In this document: piece after piece, positions 27,358-37,920 of the stretch | Position numbering within the stretch: the first letter of the stretch is position 1 | Layout of the letters: every line of letters starts with the position of its first letter | Origin: Astropecten irregularis | Taxonomy: Eukaryota; Echinodermata; Asteroidea; Paxillosida; Astropectinidae | DNA: 64,000 nucleotides | Assembly: GCA_963971285.1 (NCBI GenBank) | Contig: OZ020255.1 | Location: forward strand, 13,226,931-13,290,930 | Direction: 5' to 3' | The notes under the pieces: generated by a model | Told to the model about the DNA's origin: nothing | Seen by the model: the letters and a program-made list of their open reading frames with translations, nothing else | Databases searched by the model: none | Made by a program: the position numbers and the translations under genes

Positions 27358-30300
27358 CAGAAATGAGAAGGCAGATTTCAAAGATCGTGTTCAAAATATA
27401 GTATTGGACAGCCCGCTGCCATATATAATGCACATACAGTGTAGAACGTCATAACATGATATATAAATCATTGCAGATATCGCTATGCAGGGCGACTTGA
27501 GGTTCAAAAATTCAGATATATGATCTAGACTGAAAATAAAAAGACACGTGTAATTTGTTTTTCCTGAGTTTGACCCAGAAATGAGCAGGCAGATTTCAAA
27601 GATCGTGTTCAAAATATAGGATTGGACAGCGGGCTGCCATATATAACACACATACAGTGTAAACCGGTATTGGATGATATGTAAAACATTACAGATTTCG
27701 CTATGCAGGTCGAATTCAGGCTCAAAAATTCAGATATATGATCTAGACTGAAAATAAAAAGACACGTGTAATTTTGTTTTTCCTGAATTTGCCCCAGAAA
27801 TGAACAGGAAGATTTCAAAGATCGGGTTCAAAATATAGGATGAGACTGCGTGCTGCCATATTATAATACACATACAGTGTAGCACGTCATAACGTGATTT
27901 ATAAAACATTGCAGATTTCGCTAAGCAGGGTGACTTCAGGTTCAAAAATTCAGATATATGATCTACACTGAAATTAAAAAGACACGTGTAATTTTGTTTT
28001 TCCGGAATATTCCCCAGAAATGAGCAGTCAGTTTTCAAAGATCGAGTTCAAAATATAGGATGAGACTGCGTGCTGCCATATTATAATACACATACAGTGT
28101 AGCAGGTCATAACGTGATTTATATAACATAGCAGATTTCGCTAAGCAGGGCGACTTCAGGTTCAAAAATTCAGATATATGATCTACACTGAAAATAAAAA
28201 GACACGTGTAATTTTGTTTTTCCTGAATTTTCCCCAGAAATGAGCAGGCAGCTTTCAAAGATCGGGTTCAAAATATAGGATTAGACTGCGTGCTGCCATA
28301 TTATAATACACATACAGTGTAGCACGTCATAACGTGATTTATAAAACATTGCAGATTTCGCTAAGCAGGGCGACTTCAGGTTCAAAAATTCAGATATATC
28401 ATCTGCACTGAAAATAAAAAGACACGTGTAATTTTGTTTTTCCTGAATTTTCCCCAGAAATGTGCAGGCAGTTTTCAAAGATCGGGTTCAAAATATAGGA
28501 TTAGACTGCGTGCTGCCATATTATATTACACATACAGTGTAGCACGTCATAACGTCATTTATATAACATAGCAGACTTCGCTAAGCAGGGCAACTTCAGG
28601 TTCAAAAATTTCAGATATATGATCTAGACTGAAAATAAAAAGACACGTGTTATTTTGCTTTTCCTGAGCTTGACCCAGAAATGAGCAGGCAGATTTCAAA
28701 GATCGTGTTCAAAATATAGGATTTGACAGCGCGCTGTCATATGTAATACAAATACAGTGTAGAACGTCATAACATGATATATAAATCATTGCAGATTTCG
28801 CTATGCAGGGCGACTTCAGGTTCAAAAATTTCAGATATATGATCTAGACTGAAAATAAAAAGACACGTGTTATTTTGCTTTTCCTGAGTTTGACCCAGAA
28901 ATGAGCAGGCAGTTTTCAAAGATCGGGTTCAAAATATAGGATTAGACTGCGTGCTGCCATATTATAATACACATACAGTGTGGCACGTCATAACGTGATT
29001 TATAAAACATTGCAGATTTCGCTAAGCAGGGCGACTTCAGGTTCAAAAATTCAGATATATCATCTGCACTGAAAATAAAAAGACACGTGTAATTTTGTTT
29101 TTCCTGAATTTTCCCCAGAAATGTGCAGACAGTTTTCAAAGATCGGGTTCAAAATATAGGATTAGACTGCGTGCTGCCATATTATATTACACATACAGTG
29201 TAGCACGTCATAACGTCATTTATATAACATAGCAGACTTCGCTAAACAGGGCGACTTCAGGTTCAAAAATTTCAGATATATGATCTAGACTGAAAATAAA
29301 AAGACACGTGTAATTTTGCTTTTCCTGAGCTTGACCCAGAAATGAGCAGGCAGATTTCAAAGATCGTGTTCAAAATATAGGATTGGACAGCGCGCTGTCA
29401 TATATAATACACATACAGTGTAGAACCTCATAACATGATATATAAATCATTGCAGATTTCGCTATGCAGGGCGACTTCAGGTTCATAAATTCAGATATAT
29501 GATCTAGACTGAAAATAAAAAGACACGTGTAATTTTGTTTTTCCTGAGTTTGACCTAGAAATGAGCAGGCAGATTTCAAAGATCGTGTTCAAAATATAGG
29601 ATTTGACAGCGCGCTGTCATATGTAATACAAATACAGTGTAGAACGTCATAACATGATATATAAATCATTGCAGATTTCGCTATGCAGGGCGACTTCAGG
29701 TTCAAAAATTTCAGATATATGATCTAGACTGAAAATAAAAAGACACGTGTAATGTTGGTTTTCCTGAGTTTGACCCAGAAATGAGCAGGCGATTTCAAAG
29801 ATCGTGTTAAAAATATAGGATTGGACTACGTACTGTCATATATAATACACATACAGTGTAGAACGTCATAACGTAATTTATAAAACATTGCAGATTTCGC
29901 TAAGCAGGGTGACTTCAGGTTCAAAAATTCAGATATATGATCTACACTGAAATTAAAAAGACACGTGTAATTTTGTTTTTCCGGAATATTCCCCAGAAAT
30001 GAGCAGTCAGTTTTCAAAGATCGAGTTCAAAATATAGGATGAGACTGCGTGCTGCCATATTATAATACACATACAGTGTAGCAGGTCATAACGTGATTTA
30101 TATAACATAGCAGATTTCGCTAAGCAGGGCGACTTCAGGTTCAAAAATTCAGATATATGATCTACACTGAAAATAAAAAGACACGTGTAATTTTGTTTTT
30201 CCTGAATTTTCCCCAGAAATGAGCAGGCAGCTTTCAAAGATCGGGTTCAAAATATAGGATTAGACTGCGTGCTGCCATATTATAATACACATACAGTGTA

Positions 30301-31120
30301 GCACGTCATAACGTGATTTATAAAACATTGCAGATTTCGCTAAGCAGGGCGACTTCAGGTTCAAAAATTCAGATATATCATCTGCACTGAAAATAAAAAG
30401 ACACGTGTAATTTTGTTTTTCCTGAATTTTCCCCAGAAATGTGCAGGCAGTTTTCAAAGATCGGGTTCAAAATATAGGATTAGACTGCGTGCTGCCATAT
30501 TATATTACACATACAGTGTAGCACGTCATAACGTCATTTATATAACATAGCAGACTTCGCTAAGCAGGGCAACTTCAGGTTCAAAAATTTCAGATATATG
30601 ATCTAGACTGAAAATAAAAAGACACGTGTTATTTTGCTTTTCCTGAGCTTGACCTAGAAATGAGCAGGCAGATTTCAAAGATCGTGTTCAAAATATAGGA
30701 TTTGACAGCGCGCTGTCATATGTAATACAAATACAGTGTAGAACGTCATAACATGATATATAAATCATTGCAGATTTCGCTATGCAGGGCGACTTCAGGT
30801 TCAAAAATTTCAGATATATGATCTAGACTGAAAATAAAAAGACACGTGTTATTTTGCTTTTCCTGAGTTTGACCCAGAAATGAGCAGGCAGATTTCAAAG
30901 ATCGTGTTCAAAATATAGGATTGGACAGCGCGTTGTCATATATAATACACATACAGTGTAGAACGTCATAACATGATATATAAATCATTGCAGATTTCGC
31001 TATGCAGGGCGACTTCAGGTTCATAAATTCAGATATATGATCTAGACTGAAAATAAAAAGACACGTGTAATTTTGTTTTTCCTGAGTTTGACCCAGAAAT
31101 GAGCAGGCAGATTTCAAAGA

Positions 31121-31490
31121 AATCGTAACGCGCTTTAGCCATGAGCCCGTGTACAAAACATATTACGAAGGCTGGGAACATGACCATATGTCACTGACTA
31201 TGCCAGACGACTGGCTCATGCCACGCTTATAGGCAAGCCCGTAGAACCTGCGTGGACAAAAATGAATTGTGACATGAAATGGTCTTTGATTATGTTTGTC
31301 ATAGTCAGCAAGATACGGTCTAGTTCCCACCTTCGTGCATATGTTTGTGCAGGGGACAATTTCTAAAGCGCATGGGGATTTTGTTTTAGTCCACGAAGGT
31401 GCAGACCATTAAATAATTTCAAATCTCGACTCCCATGCAAAATGTTCCATAAAAAATAATAACAAAACACTCACAGGTTTCTGAGGCAAT
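31121..31490. repeat. 370-bp insert, copy 3
   Basis: Full-length copy with the same junctions. It is followed by exactly four satellite monomers (876 bp plus the 27-bp duplication) before copy 4, so insert and satellite form a composite repeat unit. Confidence 0.9.
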
Positions 31491-32393
31491 CAGAAATGAG
31501 CAGGCAGATTTCAAAGATCGTGTTCAAAATATAGTATTGGACAGCCCGCTGCCATATATAATGCACATACAGTGTAGAACGTCATAACATGATATATAAA
31601 TCATTGCAGATATCGCTATGCAGGGCGACTTCAGGTTCAAAAATTCAGATATATGATCTAGACTGAAAATAAAAAGACACGTGTAATTTGTTTTTCCTGA
31701 GTTTGACCCAGAAATGAGCAGGCAGATTTCAAAGATCGTGTTCAAAATATAGGATTGGACAGCGGGCTGCCATATATAACACACATACAGTGTAAACCGG
31801 TATTGCATGATATGTAAAACATTACAGATTTCGCTATGCAGGTCGAATTCAGGCTCAAAAATTCAGATATATGATCTAGACTGAAAATAAAAAGACACGT
31901 GTAATTTTGTTTTTCCTGAATTTGCCCCAGAAATGAACAGGAAGATTTCAAAGATCGGGTTCAAAATATAGGATTAGACTGCGTGCTGCCATATTATAAT
32001 ACACATACAGTGTAGCACGTCATAACGTGATTTATAAAACATTGCAGATTTCGCTAAGCAGGGCGACTTCAGGTTCAAAAATTCAGATATATCATCTGCA
32101 CTGAAAATAAAAAGACACGTGTTATTTTGCTTTTCCTGAGTTTGACCCAGAAATGAGCAGGCAGATTTCAAAGATCGTGTTCAAAATATAGGATTGGACA
32201 GCGCGCTGTCATATATAATACACATACAGTGTAGAACGTCATAACATGATATATAAATCATTGCAGATTTCGCTATGCAGGGCGACTTCAGGTTCATAAA
32301 TTCAGATATATGATCTAGACTGAAAATAAAAAGACACGTGTAATTTTGTTTTTCCTGAGTTTGACCCAGAAATGAGCAGGCAGATTTCAAAGA

Positions 32394-32763
32394 AATCGTA
32401 ACGCGCTTTAGCCATGAGCCCGTGTACAAAACATATTACGAAGGCTGGGAACATGACCATATGTCACTGACTATGCCAGACGATTGGCTCATGCCACGCT
32501 TATAGGCAAGCCCGTAGAACCTGCGTGTACAAAAATGAATTGTGACATGAAATGGTCTTTGATTATGTTTGTCATAGTCAGCAAGATACGGTCTAGTTCC
32601 CACCTTCGTGCATATGTTTGTGCAGGGGACAATTTCTAAAGCGCAGGGGGATTTTGTTTTAGTCCACGAAGGTGCAGACCACTAAATAATTTCAAATCTC
32701 GACTCCCATGCAAAATGTTCCATTAAAAATAATAACAAAACACTCACAGGTTTCTGAGGCAAT
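32394..32763. repeat. 370-bp insert, copy 4
   Basis: Full-length copy with the same boundaries. Private changes include GACGATTGGC and CTGCGTGTAC. It starts 1055 bp before copy 5, i.e. one composite unit containing about three monomers. Confidence 0.9.
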
Positions 32764-33448
32764 CAGAAATGAGCAGGCAGATTTCAAAGATCGTGTTCAA
32801 AATATAGTATTGGACAGCCCGCTGCCATATATAATGCACATACAGTGTAGAACGTCATAACATGATATATAAATCATTGCAGATATCGCTATGCAGGGCG
32901 ACTTCAGGTTCAAAAATTCAGATATATGATCTAGACTGAAAATAAAAAGACACGTGTAATTTGTTTTTCCTGAGTTTGACCCAGAAATGAGCAGGCAGAT
33001 TTCAAAGATCGTGTTCAAAATATAGGATTGGACTGCGTGCTGCCATATTATATTACACATACAGTGTAGCACGTCATAACGTCATTTATATAACATAGCA
33101 GACTTCGCTAAGCAGGGCGACTTCAGGTTAAAAAATTTCAGATATATGATCTAGACTGAAAATAAAAAGACACGTGTTATTTTGCTTTTCCTGAGTTTGA
33201 CCCAGAAATGATCAGCCAGATTTCAAAGATCGTGTTCAAAATATAGGATTGGACAGCGCGCTGTCATATATAATACACATACAGTGTAGAACGTCATAAC
33301 ATGATATATAAATCATTGCAGACTTCGCTATGCAGGGCGAATTCAGGCTCAAAAATTCAGATATATGATCTAGACTGAAAATAAAAAGACACGTCTAATT
33401 TTGTTTTTCCTGAGTTTGACCCAGAAATGAGCAGGCAGATTTCAAAGA

Positions 33449-33818
33449 AATCGTAACGCGCTTTAGCCATGAGCCCGTGTACAAAACATATTACGAAGGC
33501 TGGGAACATGACCATATGTCACTGACTATGCCAGACGACTGGCTCATGCCACGCTTATAGGCAAGCCCGTAGAACCTGTGTGGACAAAAATGAATTGTGA
33601 CATGAAATGGTCTTTGATTATGTTTGTCATAGTCAGCAAGATATGGTCTAGTTCCCACCTTCGTGCATATGTTTGTGCAAGGGACAATTTCTAAAGCGCA
33701 TAGGGATTTTGTTTTAGTGCACGAAGGTGAAGACCACTATATAATTTCAAATCTCGACTCCCATGCAAAATGATCCATTAAAAATAATAACAAAACACTC
33801 ACAGGTTTCTGAGGCAAT
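33449..33818. repeat. 370-bp insert, copy 5
   Basis: Full-length copy and the most diverged of the five (for example AAGATATGGTC, GTGCAAGGGAC, GTGCACGAAGGTGAAG). It is also the one nearest the array edge. Junctions and the flanking 27-bp duplication are as in the other copies. Confidence 0.9.
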
Positions 33819-34929
33819 CAGAAATGAGCAGGCAGATTTCAAAGATCGTGTTCAAAATATAGGATTGGACAGCGCGCTGCCATATATAATACAAATACAG
33901 TGTAGAACGTCATAACATGATATATAAATCATTGCAGATTTCGCTATGCAGGGCGACTTCAGGTTCAAAAATTCAGATATATGATCTAGACTGAAAATAA
34001 AAAGACACGTGTAATTTGTTTTTCCTGAGTTTGACCCAGAAATGAGCAGGCAGATTTCAAAGATCGTGTTCAAAATATAGGATTGGACAGCGGGCTGCTA
34101 TATATAACACACATACAGTGTAAACCGGTATTGCATGATATGTAAAACATTACAGATTTCGCTATGCAGGTCGAATTCAGGCTCAAAAATTCAGATATAT
34201 GATCTAGACTGAAAATAAAAAGACACGTGTAATGTTGTTTTTCCTGAATTTGCCCCAGAAATGAGCGGGCAGATTTCAAAGATCGTGTTCAAAATAAAGA
34301 ATTAGACTACGTACTGTCATATATAATACACATACAGTGCAGAACGTCATAACGTAATTTATAAAACATTGCAGATTTCGCTAAGCAAGGTGACTTCAGG
34401 TTCAAAAATTCAGATATATGATCTACACTGAAATTAAAAAGACACGTGTAATTTTGTTTTTCCGGAATATTCCCCAGAAATGAGCAGTCAGTTTTCAAAG
34501 ATCGGGTTCAAAATATAGGATGAGACTGCGTGCTGCCACATTATATTACACATACAGTGTAGCACGTCATAACGTGATTTATATAACATAGCAGATTTCG
34601 CTAAGCAGGGCGACTTCAGGTTCAAAAATTCAGATATATGATCTACACTGAAAATAAAAAGACACGTGTAATTTAGTTTTTTCTGAATTTTCCCCAGAAA
34701 TGAGCAGGCAGATTTCAAAGATCGTGTTAAAAATATAGGATTGGACAGCGGGCTGCCATATATAACACACATACAGTGTAAACCGGTATTGCATGATATG
34801 TAAAACATTACAGATTTCGATATGCAGGGCGAATTCAGGCTCAAAAATTCAGATATATGATCTAGACTGAAAATAAAAAGACACGTGTAATGTTGTTTTT
34901 CCTGAGTTTGACCCAGAAATGAACAGGCA

Positions 34930-35765
34930 GATTTCAAAGATACAGTGTAGGACGTCATAACATGATATATAAATCATAGCAGATTTCACTATGCAGGGCG
35001 ACTTCAGGTTCAAAAATTCAGATATATGATCTAGACTGAAAATAAAAAGACACGTGTAATTTTGTTTTTCCTCAGTCTGCCCAAGAAATGAGCAGCCAAA
35101 TTTCAAAGATCGTGTTCAAAATATAGGATTGGACAGCGCTGCTGCCATATATGATACACTTATAGTGTAAAGCGGTATTGCATGATATGTAAACCATTAC
35201 AGATTTCGCTATGCAGGGCGACTTCAGGCTGAGAAATTTAGATCTCTGATCTAGACTGAAAATTGTGTGTAATTTTGTTTTTCCTGAGTTTGCCCCAGAA
35301 ATGAGCGGGCAGATTTCAAAGATCGTGTTCAAAATATACAATTAGGCTGCGTGCTGCCATATATAATACACATACAGTGTAAACCGTTATTGCATGATAT
35401 GTATTAGACAAATTGTCTTTGGCAAAAGGCCTTCAACTATGTCACTGACTATGCCAGACGACTGGCTCATTCCACGCTAATAGGCAAGCCCGAAATGAAA
35501 TGGTCTTTGATTATGTTTGTCATAGTCAGCAAGATACGGTCTAGTTCCCACCTTCGTGCATAGGTTTGTGCATTGGACCATTTCTAATCGCTCAGTTTGC
35601 CCTAGAAATGAGAAGGCTGATTGCAAAGATCGAGTTCAAAATATAGCATTATATATAAATCATCACATATTTCGCTACGCAGGGCGACTTCAGGTTCAGA
35701 AATTCAGATCTCTGATCTAGACTGAACTATAAAAAGACATGTGTAATTCGAATTTTCTTCAGTTT
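34930..35765. repeat. Degenerate right edge of the left array
   Basis: Satellite units here are increasingly diverged and broken. About 50 bp are missing after TTTCAAAGA at 34940, and the AATAAAAAGACAC segment is lost near 35262. Units near 35245 and 35710 share the edge-specific AGATCTCTGATCTAGACTG. The last recognisable unit (~35600-35765) carries CATGTG in place of CACGTG. This is what is expected where an old array border escapes homogenisation. Confidence 0.9.
35438..35592. repeat. Partial, diverged sixth copy of the 370-bp insert
   Basis: The stretch from TGTCACTGACTATGCC to GGACCATTTCTAATCG matches the middle of the insert found inside the array, with an internal deletion after CAAGCCCG (the TAGAACCTGCGTGG... 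part is missing). Neither end shows the insert's usual satellite junctions. The preceding ~30 bp (from ~35405) is neither satellite nor known insert. Confidence 0.85.
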
Positions 35766-36379
35766 AATACCGACAAAATAATGAAAAAATAGCATGCTTG
35801 GAATGTAGAAAATTTTACATATTTTACTTGTTCGCACTTCCCGTTCTTATTATACATTGATTATCTTGATGTGGGTAGTTTTCGAGGTGTTAGAGAGAAT
35901 TATGCGAGTAATGCGAGAAAGCGAAGAGATGTGCCACATTTTTAATAAACAGGAGTGAATTTAGGCCTATATTGTTTAATTTTTCTGAATATCGTTTTTA
36001 ATGCTCTAAAATGCGACTTTTCGACTGTTTTATAAGTCCCTGGCAAGGGAGGGGGAAACCCCTCCCACACCCTTCGGGCCCTCGTATAGGACACCAAATC
36101 ACCAATCACCTCCCTCCCCCCAATCATAAAAAGAAATCGACACCAATGAAAGAATGACAAAGCACATGGCCACAGTCACTTTGGTACGTTTCGATTCGTA
36201 CGCTAGTTCCATTTTTTCATTCATTTGTATAAGATTTGTATAAGATGACAGAACATGAACATGAAATGATAAACCTCTGAAAATTTGCGCGGCAATCGGA
36301 TATCTCAGCCATGAGAAAATAACGAAAACCCGACTCAATTTGTCTCATAAATCATGAAGAATGGGTTTGATCTTAACCC

Positions 36380-36526
36380 GAGATCAAAACTGTTTTCGGT
36401 CTTTGTTTAATTTTTGGATAAACACACCATTTCGGGTAGAAATATTTTAACGGTATGTTTCTACCAGCACCATCTTCATACCCTGAAAGGTATACGTAAA
36501 TCTGTGAATATTTCTAATTGGGTGTG
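36380..36526 (+). repeat. Dispersed repeat R1, copy 1
   Basis: About 150 bp alignable to 38202-38352 in the same orientation. Shared blocks include AGATCAAAA, TTTTAACGGTATGTTTCTACC, and GTAAATCTGTGAATATTTCT against GTAAATCTGTGAAGATTTCT. There is no coding capacity, and terminal structure is not resolved. Confidence 0.75.
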
Positions 36527-37602
36527 TTAACAATCCTGTACTGTACCTATAATGCACTCAATCATTCAAGAAATCACATTTTTCGGACACTGTTCTAATT
36601 CTAGACCTAGGGCAGTGACAACGAATACCGCGGGAGAAACAAGCTTCGCTTTAATAATAGGCATATACAGTAATATAGGAACAAGCGATTGGAACATCTT
36701 TTGTACATTTATTACCCTGCGCTCTTTTTTTTCTTTCTTTTTTGATGCTGGGCGAACGGATAAGCTTCAACGCGCGATGAATTTGGACAAGTCTATGCAA
36801 TCCTGAATATAAATGTCGCCCGACTAGCTTTTGTCCTGATAAAAATAATATTATAAGCCTCGGTTTATTGGCCATTGCCCACATTACAATAACTAAAGGC
36901 AGTACTGTTTGACAAATTCAACTAAACGTGCATATTCTGTGACACTGACCTCCAGTAACTGTTGTATTGAAACGCGCACTGTGTACATGATGACAAAACC
37001 TAGGTGTCATGGCAACTGGGAACGCTAACCCCGCGATCTTTGTACGTGACTTCACGGCTGAGTTGGTATTATAATTTGCTGTGCTATAAGTAATAGTACT
37101 TTAAATCATTCAGATGTATAATAATACTTTGGACTCGCGAGTATAGAAAGCACATGGTGTTGTCATAACGCTGTGGTCATAACAGATACGGGAGTATTTT
37201 GTAATACTAATAATTATTATATGATTCCTATGCAGCAAGCTGCAGGTGATTTGAGTTCCGTTCGTACTCAGTGGAACTAATTAAGGCCCGGGCTGTGAAA
37301 TATTATGTCAGCTTTGGCAGCCACGATCAGAACGTGATACGATTTATATTCGTTATAACTGCTGGGGCATATACATGCAGTCCATATAAGTAGTCTTCCA
37401 TTTTCAAGTCTGGTGCATTTCCTCCACAGAGAGGAGCAACGGACCGCGGCATTGACAAAGCACCAACAACAGCAAGTTGCGGCGCACCTCCGTGATACCA
37501 AGAACCACGACAGCAACGAATACAGCAGCAACAGCTATAAAACAATAAGCTCCATTAATTGCCCAAAGTCGCCGATTTTGGGTAAAAGTATAGAGTACAC
37601 TT

Positions 37603-37608
37603 CACGTG
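37603..37608. promoter_or_regulatory. CACGTG E-box just upstream of the start codon
   Basis: A perfect palindromic E-box ends 12 bp before the ATG at 37621. CACGTG is the core recognised by MYC/MAX-, USF- and MITF-type bHLH proteins. Whether this lies in the 5' UTR or the promoter cannot be told from sequence alone. Confidence 0.4.
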
Positions 37609-37620
37609 TTGGTGTACGGA

Positions 37621-37920
37621 ATGGGAAACGGTTGCACATCAAACTCCGGCCCGCCTCCCGATTACGTCATCGTCGTCAAAACCGGCGATCGTAAAGGGGC
37701 CGGCACGGACGCTAACGTCTTCCTCGCCTTGTACAGCGAATCGTCCCTCGAAAGGTCCCGGGACATCCCTCTAAAGTGCCGATGGCGGGACGACATGGAG
37801 CGGGGCAGAGAGGACCGTTTTCCCGTGTTGAACCTGCACAACTTCGGGCGGATCGACAAGATTGAGTTGAGGAGAGATTCTAGCGGACTTGGGGACAACT
37901 GGTTCGTGGAGAGAATAGAG
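37621..37920 (+). CDS. Lipoxygenase exon 1 (start codon, PLAT domain)
   Basis: Encodes residues 1-100. ATG at 37621 is the first in-frame ATG after a TAG at 37591, with a good context (G at -3, G at +4). Residues 1-10 are MGNGCTSNSG, a candidate N-myristoylation signal (Gly2, Thr6) with a nearby Cys5. PLAT strands begin at YVIVVKTGD; GAGTDANVFLALYS is the family hallmark, and DNWF matches the NDDWY region of human ALOX5. The donor is GAG|GTTGGT, a weak site. An alternative GTATAC 4 nt further on would break the frame with exon 2. Exon GC is clearly higher than its flanks. Confidence 0.93.

Larger units (their letters stand above)
1..35765. repeat. Left satellite array, ~219-bp monomer, head-to-tail
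   Basis: The same ~219-bp unit recurs continuously, interrupted only by five 370-bp inserts. Landmarks in each unit, in + strand order, are: TTCAAAATATAGGATT or TTCAAAATAAAGAATT, a TATATAATACACATACAGTG stretch, a CATAAC/TGATATATAAATCAT stretch, CAGATTTCGCTATGCAGGGC, GATATATGATCTAGACTG, AAAATAAAAAGACACGTG, a T-rich run, and CCCAGAAATGAGCAGG. Length divided by period gives about 150 monomers. At least three subtypes are mixed: one with a GACAGCGCGCTGTC palindrome, one with ACTACGTACT and a GTAAACCGGTATTGC segment, and one with ACTGCGTGCTGCC and a GATTTATAAAACATTGC segment. The array runs off the left edge of the window. It does not match a satellite I can name. Confidence 0.98.
35766..37620. 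other. 5' flank of the lipoxygenase gene
   Basis: Single-copy, AT-rich DNA between the array edge and the start codon. It should contain the promoter and 5' UTR. I cannot place a transcription start: no convincing TATA plus initiator pair stands out. It contains one copy of a dispersed repeat (36380-36526), a CAG/CAA-rich patch (~37460-37540) and an E-box next to the ATG. Short open frames here on both strands have no recognisable homology. Confidence 0.6.

Noticed and set aside
39..35341. Dozens of minus-strand open frames of 63-156 codons in the left array
   Set aside because: They are one satellite frame repeated. Starts are TTG or CTG rather than ATG, frameshifting indels are common among monomers, and there is no similarity to a known protein.
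1..35765. CRISPR-like regular repeats
   Set aside because: The whole 219-bp unit is repeated with no unique spacers, in a eukaryotic context with no cas genes.
36552..36806. 84-codon plus-strand open frame in the 5' flank
   Set aside because: No recognisable domain and AT-rich, noncoding-like composition. It is consistent with chance in a region of this length.
37003..37015. RFX X-box-like GTGTCATGGCAAC in the 5' flank
   Set aside because: Only one half-site is good and the spacing is short by a base. A single match in 1.8 kb is not convincing.
37277..37545. Two overlapping minus-strand Cys-rich open frames upstream of exon 1
   Set aside because: Antisense translation of a CAG/CAA-rich patch. 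No homology, no splice or start context.
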